64,000 nt of DNA from Actinomycetota bacterium (GTDB lineage Bacteria; Actinomycetota; Actinomycetes; Nanopelagicales; Nanopelagicaceae), in NCBI GenBank assembly GCA_009698615.1, contig WLPU01000001.1, forward strand, positions 146,075 to 210,074, read 5' to 3'. The position numbers and the translations under genes are program-made. Shown in pieces: positions 1 to 10,183 of the stretch (its first letter is position 1; each line of letters opens with the position of its first letter). A model generated the notes under the pieces. It saw only the letters and a program-made list of their open reading frames with translations, ran no database searches and was not told the origin of the DNA.

Positions 1-1
1 C

Positions 2-1471
2 GATGAAGGTTCTACTAAATGGGCACAGGGTGGAATTGCCGCAGCACTTGGGCCGGGAGATTCTCCAGATCAACATGAAAAAGACACACTTGTTGCAGGT
101 GCAGGGTTGTGTGATGGCGCGGCAGTTAAAGTCTTAGTTTCCGAAGGCCCAGAAGCGGTACGAAAACTGATTTCACGCGGCGCAGTTTTTGATAAAGAGG
201 CAACTGGTGATTTAGCGTTCACTCGCGAAGGCGGACACTTACGTAATCGCATTTTGCACGCTGGTGGAGATGCAACTGGCGCTGAAGTTTCCCGAGCATT
301 GCTTGCTGCTGTCCGCAATGACGCAGATATTGAAGTTGTCGAGCATGCACTTGTTCTTGATGCGCTCAAAGATGCACATGGCGCTGTGTGCGGAGTTACT
401 TTGCACGTGATTGGTGCCGGCACTAGGGATGGTGTCGGACAAGCAATGGCACGTGCTGTTGTTTTGGCAACTGGCGGTCTCGGTCAAGTATTTGCTCAAA
501 CTACTAATCCGTCGGTGTCGACGGGCGATGGAGTTGCTCTAGCGTTACGCGCAGGGGCATTTGTTTCCGATGTGGAATTTATTCAATTTCATCCCACCGT
601 TTTGTGGTTAGGAGATGAATCCCAAGGTCAACAACCATTGATTAGCGAAGCGGTGCGCGGAGAAGGCGCATATTTACTCGATGATCAGGGAAAACGGTTT
701 ATGGTTGAACTACATCCACTTGCCGAATTAGCACCTCGCGATGTTGTAGCTATTGCGATCATGAGACAAATGAATGCAACTGGCGCACATCACGTGTGGT
801 TAGATGTCAGACACATTGTTGGTTTTGCCGAGCGCTTTCCTACTATTTATGCCTCTTGTTTGGCACATCAGATCAATCCTCTTACAGATTTGATTCCAGT
901 CTCACCTGCCTCGCATTACGCGTCAGGTGGAGTCAGGGTGGACCTTAACGGTAAAACAAGTATTGCTGGGCTTTATGCCTGCGGTGAAACAGCATGTTCT
1001 GGCGTACATGGAGCCAATAGATTGGCATCTAATTCGCTCCTTGAAGGTTTAGTTTTTAGCGCACGCATTGCAGCAGATATAGCTGCAAGCAAATCTAACT
1101 TCTTAACGCCTGCAGCCCTTGATGAACCAACGTTTCTATTGGATCCAGGAGTGCGCAAAGATCTTCAAGCAAGCATGAGTCGTGGGGCTGGTGTTCTTCG
1201 TTCAGCATCCTCTCTAAATAAAACACAGAATGATCTACAGGAAATCGGCAAGCATCTCAGCCAAACTCCTTGCGTTGAAGCATGGGAAACAACCAACTTG
1301 TATTACTTGGCAGAAGCAATTGTGCGCTCTGCTTTGGCAAGGCAAGAAACAAGAGGATCTCACTGGCGTGAAGATTTTCCAGAGCAATCATCACAATGGT
1401 CAAAACGAATCTCTCAACATCTGGATGCTCTGGGGCAATGGAGCTCAACAACACAGGCGGTGGTTAACTAA
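2..1471 (+). CDS. nadB: L-aspartate oxidase (5' end outside window)
   Basis: Flavoprotein that oxidises L-aspartate to iminoaspartate, the first step of de novo NAD synthesis. The reading frame is already open at base 2 with the family's substrate-loop motif TKWAQGGIAAAL, so about 35-45 N-terminal residues, including the FAD-binding GxGxxG, lie before the window. Visible family features are EFIQFHPT, the SEAVRGEGAYLLD segment, SHYASGGV and the C-terminal FAD-contact region ACGETACSGVHGANRLASNSLLEG. Those distinguish it from a generic fumarate reductase, together with the nadC neighbour. The stop codon shares one base with the nadC start (TAATG), indicating translational coupling. nadA may lie upstream, out of view. 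Identity is secure; the true start cannot be seen. Confidence 0.95.
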   Translation, partial: DEGSTKWAQGGIAAALGPGDSPDQHEKDTLVAGAGLCDGAAVKVLVSEGPEAVRKLISRGAVFDKEATGDLAFTREGGHLRNRILHAGGDATGAEVSRALLAAVRNDADIEVVEHALVLDALKDAHGAVCGVTLHVIGAGTRDGVGQAMARAVVLATGGLGQVFAQTTNPSVSTGDGVALALRAGAFVSDVEFIQFHPTVLWLGDESQGQQPLISEAVRGEGAYLLDDQGKRFMVELHPLAELAPRDVVAIAIMRQMNATGAHHVWLDVRHIVGFAERFPTIYASCLAHQINPLTDLIPVSPASHYASGGVRVDLNGKTSIAGLYACGETACSGVHGANRLASNSLLEGLVFSARIAADIAASKSNFLTPAALDEPTFLLDPGVRKDLQASMSRGAGVLRSASSLNKTQNDLQEIGKHLSQTPCVEAWETTNLYYLAEAIVRSALARQETRGSHWREDFPEQSSQWSKRISQHLDALGQWSSTTQAVVN

Positions 1472-2298
1472 TGGAGTACACAGAATTAATTAAAAAGGCG
1501 ATTGCAGAGGATTTAGGCGGCGGTGAAGATGTCACCTCACTTGCAACAGTTGATGAGAGTGAGCGCGCGACAGCTGAATTTAGAAGTAGAAAAAATGGCG
1601 TTGTTGCCGGCGTAAATGTCGCGAAGGAGACTTTGGAAATTCTAGGCATCACGGATGTCGAAATATTGATATCAGATGGTCAAAAGGTTCGCGCTGGTGA
1701 AGTTCTATTGCGAGCCCGCGGAAATACTCGCTCTCTCTTATTAGCAGAGCGCACAGCTCTTAATTTCCTGGGACATTTGAGCGGTATCGCAACCCTGACA
1801 CATCTTTGGGTTGATGCCGTTGCTGGTTCCACAACACAGATTCGTGACACCAGGAAAACAACTCCAGGATTACGGGAACTAGAAAAATACGCTGTCCGCA
1901 TGGGTGGCGGGGTAAATCATCGCCTTACCCTTGGCGAATCAGCGCTAATAAAAGATAACCATATTGAAGCAGCCGGTGGAGTGGCAGCCGCTTTTTTCCG
2001 CGTGCGTTCGATGTATCCCACGCTAGAAGTCGAAGTTGAAGTCGATACTTTGGATCAGTTACGCGAAATTGTCCCTCTTGCTCCAGATCTTATTTTGCTC
2101 GACAACATGAGCGTTAAAGATTGCGAAAGCGCTGTATCTATTGTGAATGGTGCAATAAAACTAGAAGCTTCTGGCGGTTTAACGCTAGAAAATGCTAAGA
2201 GTTATGCCTCAACCGGCGTTGACTATTTAGCTGTTGGAGCGCTGACCCACTCGGCGCCTGTATTAGATATCGGACTCGACCTAAAGGCGGAGATCTAA
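1471..2298 (+). CDS. nadC: Nicotinate-nucleotide pyrophosphorylase (quinolinate phosphoribosyltransferase)
   Basis: Converts quinolinate and PRPP to nicotinate mononucleotide in NAD synthesis. 275 residues, full length for the family. The diagnostic block RDTRKTTPGLRELEKYAV, then GGGVNHRLTLGESALIKDNH, carries the phosphoribosyl and quinolinate contacts. The C-terminal barrel has EVEVDTLDQL, LILLDNMS and EASGGLTLENA. The ATG overlaps the nadB stop by one base and coaX begins immediately after its TAA, so the three genes form one transcription unit covering NAD and CoA cofactor synthesis. Confidence 0.97.
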   Translation: MEYTELIKKAIAEDLGGGEDVTSLATVDESERATAEFRSRKNGVVAGVNVAKETLEILGITDVEILISDGQKVRAGEVLLRARGNTRSLLLAERTALNFLGHLSGIATLTHLWVDAVAGSTTQIRDTRKTTPGLRELEKYAVRMGGGVNHRLTLGESALIKDNHIEAAGGVAAAFFRVRSMYPTLEVEVEVDTLDQLREIVPLAPDLILLDNMSVKDCESAVSIVNGAIKLEASGGLTLENAKSYASTGVDYLAVGALTHSAPVLDIGLDLKAEI

Positions 2299-3066
2299 AT
2301 GTTACTTACAATCGATGTTGGAAATACAAATACTGTACTTGGAGTATTTAAGAATGAGGAGTTGGTTCGTTCATGGCGCGTCAAGACTGATCCGCGCAAC
2401 ACGGCTGATGAATTGTGGTTGCAGTTTGGTGCACTAGTTAGCGACTACGACATCGATGGACTTGCAGTTTGTTCAACTGTCCCAGCAACACTTCGAGAAC
2501 TACGCACAATGATTTCAGATTATTTTCCAAATATTCGCACGACAATAGTTGAACCTGGAATTAAAACTGGTGTTCCACTTTTGGTGGATAATCCAAAAGA
2601 GATTGGTGCAGACCGAATCGTCAATACTCTGGCTGCGCATACTCTCTATCCAAGCGGCCCTGCCATTGTTGTTGATTTTGGAACATCAACGAATTTGGAC
2701 GTCGTCTCTCCTAAAGGTGAATTCTTAGGTGGCGCGCTGGCTCCTGGAATTGAAATTTCAGTCGATGCCCTTGCTGCTCGAGCGGCTCAACTTCGCAAAG
2801 TTGAACTGGTATTGCCGCGTTCGGTAATAGGTAAAAACACAGTCGAGGCGCTGCAATCTGGAACGATTTACGGTTTCGCTGGACAAGTTGACGGCCTTGT
2901 TAATCGAATAACCGCTGAGTTAAAGCTCACCTATCCAGATTCGCCGACAGTGATCGCAACAGGAGGCCTTGCACCTCTGGTTATTGGTATCTCCGAGCGA
3001 ATTGAGCATCACCAGCCGGACCTAACGCTAATTGGATTGCGTTTGATTCACGAGAGAAATGCTTAA
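2299..3066 (+). CDS. coaX: Type III pantothenate kinase
   Basis: Phosphorylates pantothenate, the first step of CoA synthesis, with the ASKHA-fold type III enzyme. 255 residues, typical length. The N-terminal phosphate-1 motif IDVGNTNT is followed by GVPLLVDNPKEIGADRIVN, the phosphate-2 motif VVDFGTSTNLD and GGALAPGIEIS. In most type III kinases the phosphate-2 motif reads DFGTATT; here the second alanine is Ser and the following position Asn, a mild variation. ATG follows the nadC TAA with no gap. The next gene, lysS, lies 20 bp downstream and may also have its own promoter. Confidence 0.95.
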   Translation: MLLTIDVGNTNTVLGVFKNEELVRSWRVKTDPRNTADELWLQFGALVSDYDIDGLAVCSTVPATLRELRTMISDYFPNIRTTIVEPGIKTGVPLLVDNPKEIGADRIVNTLAAHTLYPSGPAIVVDFGTSTNLDVVSPKGEFLGGALAPGIEISVDALAARAAQLRKVELVLPRSVIGKNTVEALQSGTIYGFAGQVDGLVNRITAELKLTYPDSPTVIATGGLAPLVIGISERIEHHQPDLTLIGLRLIHERNA

Positions 3067-3071
3067 ATCGG

Positions 3072-3077
3072 TAGGCT
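3072..3077 (+). promoter_or_regulatory. -10 element upstream of lysS (leaderless-type)
   Basis: TAGGCT lies nine bases before the lysS ATG in a 20-bp gap with no Shine-Dalgarno. With a normal -10 to start-site distance the transcript would begin 0-3 nt before the ATG. This matches the pattern at several other genes here. No clear -35 is visible, and read-through from coaX is also likely. Confidence 0.45.
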
Positions 3078-3086
3078 TACGACACC

Positions 3087-4595
3087 ATGGCACAGACTCC
3101 AATCGTTGAACCGGAAGATGATTTTCCGGAGCAACTTCGCATCCGCCGCGAAAAGCGTGCCGGGCTTATTGAGCGAGGCGTTGAGCCCTACCCAGTCTGC
3201 GTCGCTCGCACAGTAACCCTTTCTGAAGTGCGCGCTAAATACGCTGCCTTGGAAATCGATGTAGCTACAGGTGATATTGAAAGTGTTACAGGCCGCATCA
3301 TTTTTAAACGAGACACCGGAAAATTATGTTTTGCAACGCTGCGTGAAGGTGATGGAACAGAACTCCAAGCAATGTTCTCACTCGATAAAGTAGGCGAGAG
3401 CTCGCTGGATTCTTGGAAGAGCGATATTGACTTAGGTGACATCGTCAGCGTTACTGGCGAAATTATCACCTCAAAACGTGGCGAACTTTCGATTCTTGCA
3501 AATGATTGGGCGCTGGCGGCAAAGTCATTGCGCCCACTGCCAAATGATCACAAGCCGATGTCAGAGGAGACTCGAGTTCGAATGCGTTATGTCGATCTTA
3601 TTGTTCGACCAGAGGCACGGACTAACGCTCGGATGCGCCCTGCAGTCATGCGATCGTTGCGTGATACTTTTCAATCTCGCGATTACATAGAAGTTGAAAC
3701 TCCCATGTTGCAGGTGCAACATGGCGGAGCAGCTGCTCGTCCATTCAAAACACATAGCAATGCCTACGATATGGATCTTTTCTTGCGTATCGCTCCTGAG
3801 TTATTTCTCAAGCGTTGCGTGGTTGGCGGAATCGAAAGAGTCTTCGAGATCAACCGCAACTTCCGTAATGAGGGAGCGGACTCCAGCCATTCTCCAGAAT
3901 TCGCAATGATTGAAAGTTATCAAGCCTATGCAGATTGGCGCACCAAGGCGGATCTTGCTCGTGCGCTCGTACAAGATGCTTCGATGGCGATCTATGGATC
4001 ACACATTGCGCGTCATCATGATGGCCGAGAATCTAATCTTGGTGGAACATGGAAAGAGATTTCACTCTATGACGCCATTTCTGAAGGTGTAGGCGAGAGT
4101 GTCACTGCATTAACTTCACAGCAAGAACTGAAGAAGATTGCTACAAAACTAGGCATAAAGATGGATCCCAATTGGATTACGGGAAAACTTGCCGAAGAGA
4201 TTTTCGAGCATGTTTCTGCCGGCAAACTCAATGAGCCAACTTTTGTTATGGGTTTTCCTATAGACAACGCTCCATTAGTGCGCGCTCATCGCGAACTACC
4301 TGGCGTTGTAGAAAAATGGGATCTTTATGTTGATGGTTTTGAATTGGCAACTGGTTACTCCGAATTAATTGATCCAGTCATTCAGCGTGAAAGATTAGTA
4401 GAGCAGGCACGTCTTGGTGCAAAAGGTGATTTTGAAGCAATGAGCGTTGATGAAGATTTCTTACGTGCTATGGAATATGCAATGCCTCCTATGGGTGGGC
4501 TGGGAATGGGAGTTGATCGTTTATTGATGGCCCTGACCGGTCTTGGAATTCGCGAAACAATTCTATTCCCACTTGTAAAACCAGAAGTCGAATAA
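3087..4595 (+). CDS. lysS: Lysyl-tRNA synthetase, class II
   Basis: Charges tRNA-Lys. 502 residues, the standard class II LysRS size. An N-terminal OB-fold anticodon-binding domain spans roughly residues 55-150 (SVTGRIIFKRDTGKLCFATL). The catalytic domain has motif 1/2 segments (YIEVETPMLQ, RVFEINRNFRNEGADSSHSPEF) and motif 3 GLGMGVDRLLMALTG near the C terminus. The order RNEGxDxxHxPEF and the QHGGAAARPF segment separate it from AsnRS/AspRS. The ATG at 3087 is preceded by a -10-like hexamer rather than a ribosome site. The GNAT gene starts two bases after the stop. Confidence 0.97.
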   Translation: MAQTPIVEPEDDFPEQLRIRREKRAGLIERGVEPYPVCVARTVTLSEVRAKYAALEIDVATGDIESVTGRIIFKRDTGKLCFATLREGDGTELQAMFSLDKVGESSLDSWKSDIDLGDIVSVTGEIITSKRGELSILANDWALAAKSLRPLPNDHKPMSEETRVRMRYVDLIVRPEARTNARMRPAVMRSLRDTFQSRDYIEVETPMLQVQHGGAAARPFKTHSNAYDMDLFLRIAPELFLKRCVVGGIERVFEINRNFRNEGADSSHSPEFAMIESYQAYADWRTKADLARALVQDASMAIYGSHIARHHDGRESNLGGTWKEISLYDAISEGVGESVTALTSQQELKKIATKLGIKMDPNWITGKLAEEIFEHVSAGKLNEPTFVMGFPIDNAPLVRAHRELPGVVEKWDLYVDGFELATGYSELIDPVIQRERLVEQARLGAKGDFEAMSVDEDFLRAMEYAMPPMGGLGMGVDRLLMALTGLGIRETILFPLVKPEVE

Positions 4596-4597
4596 TA

Positions 4598-5092
4598 ATG
4601 GTGGAGATCCGTCCGGCAAAATCAACAGACATTAAAGGCATTCGTGCCTTGATCGATACCTACGCACCACAACGTCGCTTGCTTTCGAAAGAAACCGTAA
4701 CTCTTTATGAGAGCGTGCAGGAATTTACAGTTGCGATTGACAATGGAGTGGTTGTTGGATGTGGCGCATTGCACGTGTTGTGGGAGGACTTGGCTGAAGT
4801 TCGAACTGTTGCTGTTGCTGAGCACCTACGTCGTAAAGGTGTAGGTCATCAAATTCTCGAAGCGGTAATAGATCGTGCGCGCACAATTGGGGTATCTCGC
4901 ATTTTTTGTCTCACTTTTGAAACAGAGTTTTTTGGCAAGCATGGCTTCGAGGAAATCCAAGGCACCCCTGTCGAACCTGAGGTTTACAGCCAACTCCTTC
5001 ATTCCTATGACACTGGTATCGCCGAGTTCCTGGACCTTGAAAGCGTTAAGCCCAATACCTTAGGCAATACAAGGATGCTCAGACACCTCTGA
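4598..5092 (+). CDS. GNAT-family amino-acid N-acetyltransferase (short N-acetylglutamate synthase type)
   Basis: 164 residues with a single GNAT fold. N terminus VEIRPAKSTDIKGIRALIDTY is followed by the acetyl-CoA-binding motif A VAEHLRRKGVGHQILEAVI, then SRIFCLTFETEFFGKHGFEEI. The NGVVVGCGALHVLWEDLAEVRTVAV stretch resembles the GNAT half of ArgA. It also resembles the stand-alone short N-acetylglutamate synthase of Actinobacteria, which acetylates glutamate to start arginine synthesis. No amino-acid-kinase domain is present. It sits two bases after lysS, so it is probably co-transcribed. The family is clear. The substrate is inferred from similarity, and no other arginine gene is nearby, so acetylation of another amino acid is possible. 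Confidence 0.75.
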   Translation: MVEIRPAKSTDIKGIRALIDTYAPQRRLLSKETVTLYESVQEFTVAIDNGVVVGCGALHVLWEDLAEVRTVAVAEHLRRKGVGHQILEAVIDRARTIGVSRIFCLTFETEFFGKHGFEEIQGTPVEPEVYSQLLHSYDTGIAEFLDLESVKPNTLGNTRMLRHL

Positions 5093-5194
5093 GATTGATC
5101 TAGATATGGCCTTGGTAGGGGCATAAATCGCCCATATTTAGGGTTATAGAGGCAAGGTCCAAAGCTCGCCTCGCAACCCAACCCCGCGTGGCAT

Positions 5195-5200
5195 TAGGCT
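5195..5200 (+). promoter_or_regulatory. Candidate clpC promoter -10 element
   Basis: TAGGCT lies 34 bp before the clpC ATG, followed by an AAGGAG ribosome site at 5222-5227, giving a conventional short leader. A second candidate further upstream is TTGGTA (5112-5117), 17 bp, TATTTA (5135-5140). I saw no convincing ClgR or HspR operator in the 142-bp gap, though clpC is usually stress-regulated. Confidence 0.4.
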
Positions 5201-5234
5201 TAGCAACTAGTCAGTTACACGAAGGAGCCACCAG

Positions 5235-7736
5235 ATGTTTGAGCGCTTTACCGATCGAGCCCGACGAGTAGTTGTCCTGGCTCAAGAAGAAGCACGCATG
5301 CTCAACCATAATTACATTGGCACAGAACATATCCTCCTGGGACTTATCCATGAAGGAGAAGGCGTAGCAGCAAAGGGCCTTGAATCTCTCGGCATCTCTT
5401 TAGAGGCGGTGCGCTCGCAGGTTGAAGAAATTATTGGACAAGGACAGCAAGCACCCAGTGGACATATTCCTTTTACTCCGCGCGCGAAGAAAGTACTAGA
5501 ACTTTCACTTCGCGAAGCGTTGCAGTTAGGCCACAACTACATTGGCACCGAACACATTTTGCTTGGCCTCATTCGAGAAGGCGAAGGCGTAGCAGCACAA
5601 GTGCTCATCAAATTAGGCGCAGATCTTGCACGAGTTCGCACACAAGTGATTCAACTTCTTTCTGGTTATCAAGGCAAGGAAACCGTTTCCACTGGTGGTC
5701 CGGCAGAAGGAACTCCTTCTACCTCGTTAGTCCTTGATCAGTTTGGACGAAATCTCACACAAGCTGCTCGCGAAGGAAAACTCGATCCTGTTATTGGCCG
5801 AGAAAAGGAAATCGAACGAGTGATGCAGATTTTGTCACGTCGTACCAAGAACAACCCAGTTCTTATAGGCGAACCAGGTGTGGGAAAGACTGCAGTTGTC
5901 GAAGGTCTTGCCCAAGCAATTGTTAAGGGCGATGTTCCTGAAACGCTTAAAGATAAGCAGCTGTATTCGCTCGATCTCGGTGCCCTTGTTGCCGGTAGCC
6001 GATACCGCGGAGATTTTGAGGAGCGTCTTAAGAAGGTATTGAAAGAGATCCGCACACGCGGAGACATCATTTTGTTTATCGACGAAATTCACACTCTCGT
6101 GGGTGCCGGTGCTGCAGAAGGCGCTATTGATGCAGCAAGCATCTTGAAGCCAATGTTGGCGCGCGGGGAACTCCAGACTATTGGTGCAACAACGCTAGAT
6201 GAGTATCGCAAGCACCTTGAAAAGGATGCAGCTCTTGAGCGACGCTTTCAACCAATCCAAGTTGCAGAACCATCACTCGCACACACCATTGAAATTCTCA
6301 AGGGCCTTCGTGATCGCTACGAAACCCATCACCGTGTTTCGATTTCAGATGCTGCACTAGTCTCGGCAGCAACGTTGGCAGATCGCTATGTGTCAGATCG
6401 ATTCTTGCCTGATAAGGCGATTGATCTCATTGACGAGGCTGGTTCGAGATTACGCATTCGCCGTATGACTGCACCACCAGAGCTTCGCGAATTCGATGAA
6501 AAGATCGCTTCAGTCCGTAAGGAAAAAGAGTCTGCAATCGACGGGCAAGATTTTGAGAAAGCTGCAAGCCTTCGCGATACTGAAAAGAATTTGATGCTCG
6601 AAAAAGCAGAGCGCGAAAAGACGTGGAAAGCAGGCGACCTCGATGTCGTTACCGAAGTAGATGAAGAACTCATTGCTGAAGTTCTTTCAATCGCCACAGG
6701 TATTCCTGTATTCAAACTGACCGAAGAAGAGACTGCTCGCTTGCTTCGCATGGAAGATGAACTCCATCGTCGCGTGATTGGTCAAGATCAAGCTATTAAG
6801 GCGCTTTCACAAGCAATTCGTCGCACGCGAGCTGGATTGAAAGATCCAAAGCGCCCTGGCGGATCTTTTATCTTTGCTGGCCCATCTGGCGTCGGTAAGA
6901 CGGAACTTTCACGCACGCTTGCTGCATTCTTATTTGGTAGTGCCGATGCGTTGATCCAGCTTGATATGTCTGAATACTCAGAGCGCCATACAGCTTCTCG
7001 TTTGTTTGGTGCACCTCCCGGATATGTCGGATATGACGAAGGTGGTCAACTAACTGAAAAAGTGCGCCGCAAGCCTTTCTCTGTGGTTCTCTTCGACGAA
7101 ATCGAAAAAGCGCACCCAGATATTTTCAACTCTTTATTGCAGGTGTTAGAAGATGGGCGCCTGACAGATTCACAAGGTCGCGTTGTTGACTTCAAAAATA
7201 CCGTCATCATCATGACGACCAACCTCGGTACTCGTGACATTTCAAAGGGCGCGGGCCTTGGTTTTGCTAATTCTGAAGATGCTCTCGGAAACTATGAGCG
7301 CATGAAGGCAAAGGTTGGCGATGAGCTCAAGACACATTTCCGTCCTGAATTTCTCAACCGCATCGATGACATCATTGTTTTCCACCAGTTAACCAAGCCA
7401 GAGATCATTCAAATTGTTGACTTGATGATCGCCAATCTTGATGATCGCCTCAAGGCGAAAGATATGGGAATCGAATTAACCCCTGCAGCCAAGGAATTAT
7501 TGGCTACCCGTGGTTATGACCCATTGATGGGAGCACGTCCATTGCGTCGCACCATTCAACGTGAGATTGAGGATGCTCTTTCAGAGAAGATTCTTTTCGG
7601 TGAGCTCAAGGCAGGCGAGATCATTGTTGTTGATGTTGAAGGCGTAGAAGCAGAGGCTAAATTTACTTTTGCTGGCTCACCTAAAGTGCTGACACCAGAT
7701 ACTCCTGGCGATTTGACGCAGGCACCAACCATCTAG
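5235..7736 (+). CDS. clpC: ATP-dependent Clp protease ATP-binding subunit ClpC
   Basis: Hsp100/AAA+ unfoldase that feeds substrates to ClpP. 833 residues. Two Clp-N repeats occupy about residues 1-150 (both contain [14 protein letters not shown]). AAA domain 1 has Walker A GEPGVGKT near residue 212 and [10 protein letters not shown] near 281. A UVR-like linker is near residue 435 ([13 protein letters not shown]). AAA domain 2 has Walker A GPSGVGKT near 549, [11 protein letters not shown], and a C-terminal D2-small domain. The UVR segment and double N-repeat identify ClpC rather than ClpB or ClpA. The start is supported by AAGGAG seven bases upstream. It is monocistronic by layout, because the following gene is convergent. 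Confidence 0.97.
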   Translation: MFERFTDRARRVVVLAQEEARMLNHNYIGTEHILLGLIHEGEGVAAKGLESLGISLEAVRSQVEEIIGQGQQAPSGHIPFTPRAKKVLELSLREALQLGHNYIGTEHILLGLIREGEGVAAQVLIKLGADLARVRTQVIQLLSGYQGKETVSTGGPAEGTPSTSLVLDQFGRNLTQAAREGKLDPVIGREKEIERVMQILSRRTKNNPVLIGEPGVGKTAVVEGLAQAIVKGDVPETLKDKQLYSLDLGALVAGSRYRGDFEERLKKVLKEIRTRGDIILFIDEIHTLVGAGAAEGAIDAASILKPMLARGELQTIGATTLDEYRKHLEKDAALERRFQPIQVAEPSLAHTIEILKGLRDRYETHHRVSISDAALVSAATLADRYVSDRFLPDKAIDLIDEAGSRLRIRRMTAPPELREFDEKIASVRKEKESAIDGQDFEKAASLRDTEKNLMLEKAEREKTWKAGDLDVVTEVDEELIAEVLSIATGIPVFKLTEEETARLLRMEDELHRRVIGQDQAIKALSQAIRRTRAGLKDPKRPGGSFIFAGPSGVGKTELSRTLAAFLFGSADALIQLDMSEYSERHTASRLFGAPPGYVGYDEGGQLTEKVRRKPFSVVLFDEIEKAHPDIFNSLLQVLEDGRLTDSQGRVVDFKNTVIIMTTNLGTRDISKGAGLGFANSEDALGNYERMKAKVGDELKTHFRPEFLNRIDDIIVFHQLTKPEIIQIVDLMIANLDDRLKAKDMGIELTPAAKELLATRGYDPLMGARPLRRTIQREIEDALSEKILFGELKAGEIIVVDVEGVEAEAKFTFAGSPKVLTPDTPGDLTQAPTI

Positions 7737-7790
7737 GTTTTAGCTTTCGTTCAAGAACGCAATGCCCTGGAAGTTGCACAAAAAGTGAAC

Positions 7791-7808
7791 TTTTCGTCCG
7801 TGCGAAAA
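7791..7808. terminator. Weak convergent terminator candidate
   Basis: The short inverted repeat TTTTCG / CGAAAA with a six-base loop lies in the 76-bp gap between the convergent clpC and deacylase genes. It is AT-rich and could act on either strand. A second small repeat, CGTTC/GAACG, is at 7748-7759. Neither has a strong GC stem, so this is tentative. Confidence 0.3.
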
Positions 7809-7812
7809 ACTA

Positions 7813-9411
7813 TTAAGTGGTTTTGCGCAGCACGCGTCCAGTTCGGGCACCAGTGTGAGATCCATTGTCAACAACTATGGTTCCGTTTACCGTGACTAGG
7901 CGAATTCCCTCTGGGTAGACCCTTGGCACTTCCGGAGTGGCTTTACTTCTTACTTTATCCGCGTCAAAAACAACTATGTCAGCGAAATATCCCTCTTGCA
8001 GGATTCCTCGGTTTTTAATTCCGAAGCGAATTGCAGGCTTAGCGCTCATCTTATGAATTGCCGTCTCAAGCGAGATTGTTTTCTTCTCCCTCACGTGATG
8101 GGCTAAGTACTCGATATGCCCAGAGTATGGGTGCTGGCTCATCGTGATATCGCTCAAAGGTCCATGATCAATGCTGGTATAGCCGTCAACTCCCAAGCTA
8201 AATTCTGGATGAGAAATCATTTCAGCAAGATGTGCTTCGGTAAATAGCTCGCCGATACTCACTAAGTCGTTCATTTCAGATCCTGCGGCCATCATGATGT
8301 CAAAAAAAGTATCCCATTCATCTTTTTTCACAATTTTTGAGATGGCGGTAATCGTCATTCCGCTAAATTCTGGAAAATTAGCATCCCCTGATAAGCGAAC
8401 GCGATCCCATTGACCCTTATGAATAAATCTCCAGTAACGATCGCAATCTGTCCTAAGGCGGTCTCGAACTAAATTATCTTTAAGGGCTCGAGCGGCCTCC
8501 GCATAACCATCCTCAATAAGCCATTCAGGGAAGATTGCAGCGAGTTCACCAAGGCCATACTTGAATGGAGTTGTATCTGCAGAAACATCGATTCCCTGAT
8601 CTTTAGCCTTCATCATCATGTCGACTGCTCGCGCCCAGCCATTTTCTGGCGCATTAGTGTCATGACGAACATTGAAGTGCGAAATTTGCGCGGCGACATT
8701 TCCAATCTTGGCCAAGTCAAGCAATTCTTGAATTGCTTCGAAAAGCCTCGAATCGCGATTACGGACGTGGCTTGTATAGATACCATTGTGACGGCCGAGC
8801 TCTTTTACTAGATATTCCAATTCGCTTTGTTTAGAGAATGTTCCAGGAGTAAATTCCAGCCCCGTTGAAAGACCCAAAGCACCGGCTTCCATGGCTTCTG
8901 CGATGTACCCAGCCATGCGCTTGAGTTGTAGGTCAGTAACTTGGTCTTTTGCAAATACACCAGCCGCAGAGCGAATGGTGTTGTGTCCAACAAAACAGGC
9001 AACGTTTGCCGAAATGCCACCGTCTTCAAAGCTTCGCAAGTACTCCCCAAAAGTTGGCCAGTGAAATGTCTCTTCGAATGCATATGCGCGCATACGGGCA
9101 GCGATCAAATGCTCGGATTCGGGAGAGTAGGGAGCGTTGGACATTCCACAGTTGCCAACTATCTCAGTTGTAACTCCCTGACGAATTGAACTGTGAGACT
9201 CTCGATTTGAATGCAAAGTAAAGTCTGAATGACTGTGAGGATCGACAAACCCAGGAGCAACAATGAGATCAGTTGCGTCAATTTCAACTCTTGCCGACGG
9301 AACTCTTCCTATTGCAACGATTGTTTCGCCAGCAATTCCTATATCTGCACGGTATCTTGCTTTGCTCGTGCCATCAATGATCCATCCGTTGCGGATTGCT
9401 AGATCTAACAT
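7813..9411 (-). CDS. N-acyl-D-amino-acid deacylase (D-aminoacylase), amidohydrolase superfamily
   Basis: 532 residues from the ATG at 9411. Longer starts would run into the ABC ATPase gene. This start lies one base after that gene's TGA. The N terminus DLAIRNGWIIDGT leads into the amidohydrolase metal motif GFVDPHSHSD (His59, His61). It then has the D-aminoacylase signature cysteine in VTTEIVGNCGMS (Cys88), which bridges zinc in characterised D-aminoacylases. Later metal-region motifs are YTSHVRNRD, AAQISHFNVR and SLGVDGYTSIDHGP, and the C-terminal barrel ends with FADIVVFDADKVR and a VNGTIVVDNG-type strand. The family removes acyl groups from N-acyl-D-amino acids. The gene is last in an ABC-importer operon, suggesting that the transporter's ligand is its substrate or product. 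Dihydroorotase or N-acyl-D-glutamate deacylase activity cannot be excluded. Confidence 0.88.
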   Translation of the reverse strand: MLDLAIRNGWIIDGTSKARYRADIGIAGETIVAIGRVPSARVEIDATDLIVAPGFVDPHSHSDFTLHSNRESHSSIRQGVTTEIVGNCGMSNAPYSPESEHLIAARMRAYAFEETFHWPTFGEYLRSFEDGGISANVACFVGHNTIRSAAGVFAKDQVTDLQLKRMAGYIAEAMEAGALGLSTGLEFTPGTFSKQSELEYLVKELGRHNGIYTSHVRNRDSRLFEAIQELLDLAKIGNVAAQISHFNVRHDTNAPENGWARAVDMMMKAKDQGIDVSADTTPFKYGLGELAAIFPEWLIEDGYAEAARALKDNLVRDRLRTDCDRYWRFIHKGQWDRVRLSGDANFPEFSGMTITAISKIVKKDEWDTFFDIMMAAGSEMNDLVSIGELFTEAHLAEMISHPEFSLGVDGYTSIDHGPLSDITMSQHPYSGHIEYLAHHVREKKTISLETAIHKMSAKPAIRFGIKNRGILQEGYFADIVVFDADKVRSKATPEVPRVYPEGIRLVTVNGTIVVDNGSHTGARTGRVLRKTT

Positions 9412-9412
9412 A

Positions 9413-10183
9413 TCAATCCGTGTGAGACAAGATTGCAGAAAGGAAGTCCCGGGTCCTTTGTTGCGTCGGTTTGTCAAACAAAATCGCAGGATCGCCTTGC
9501 TCTACAATTTTTCCTTGATCCATAAAAATCACCCGATCTGCTACTTGGCGAACGAATCCCATTTCATGGGTTACAACGAGCATTGTCATACCGTCATTTG
9601 CCAGAGTTCGCATGACTGCAAGAACTTCTCCAACAATTTCAGGATCAAGAGCACTCGTGGCCTCGTCAAAGAGCATGACTTGTGGATTCATGGCAAGGGC
9701 GCGAGCGATTGCAACTCTTTGTTGTTGCCCGCCTGAGAGCTCTTCCGGATACGCGTCAGCCTTCTCAGGCAGTCCAACTTGCTTCAATAAGCGCATTGCT
9801 TTCTCTTCGTAAACTTCAACTTTCTCTTTGAGTACATATTTGGGACCAGCCATGATGTTCTGCTTGGCTGTCATGTGAGGGAAAAGATTGAATTGCTGAA
9901 AAACCATTCCTACTTTTGATTGCAAGTGAGCAATCTTGTTGCCAGAGATTTTGGAGGGGCTATGACTGTCAATGGTGATTCTCTCGCCATCAATAGTTAT
10001 TACCCCGGCATTAGGTTTTTCGAGAAAATTGATACAGCGAAGAAGGGTTGATTTACCGCTGCCCGAGGGCCCAATAATGCCAATCACTTCGCCCTTGGCC
10101 ACGCTCATCGAGAAGGAATCCAGAACTAGATTATCTCCAAAGCTCTTGGAAAGGTTCTCAACCTCGACCATTGAAGTGCTCAT
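9413..10183 (-). CDS. Polar amino-acid ABC transporter, ATP-binding protein
   Basis: 256-residue ATPase of the GlnQ/HisP type powering an amino-acid importer. Walker [10 protein letters not shown] is near residue 37, the Q-loop is in [15 protein letters not shown], the signature is LSGGQQQR, Walker B is [14 protein letters not shown] and the switch histidine is in VVTHEMGF. These are standard for the PAAT family. Its ATG overlaps the permease stop (ATGA-type, 4 bp), and the deacylase starts one base after its own stop, so the three are translationally coupled. The ligand cannot be read from this subunit. Confidence 0.95.
   Translation of the reverse strand: MSTSMVEVENLSKSFGDNLVLDSFSMSVAKGEVIGIIGPSGSGKSTLLRCINFLEKPNAGVITIDGERITIDSHSPSKISGNKIAHLQSKVGMVFQQFNLFPHMTAKQNIMAGPKYVLKEKVEVYEEKAMRLLKQVGLPEKADAYPEELSGGQQQRVAIARALAMNPQVMLFDEATSALDPEIVGEVLAVMRTLANDGMTMLVVTHEMGFVRQVADRVIFMDQGKIVEQGDPAILFDKPTQQRTRDFLSAILSHTD

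Noticed and set aside
5093..5234. ClgR or HspR operator upstream of clpC
   Set aside because: I searched by eye for the inverted repeats expected of these regulators and found none convincing.
9412..9477. Longer start for the D-aminoacylase at 9477
   Set aside because: The extra 22 residues lie inside the ABC ATPase gene in another frame; ATG 9411 sits one base after that gene's stop and opens with the family's normal N terminus.
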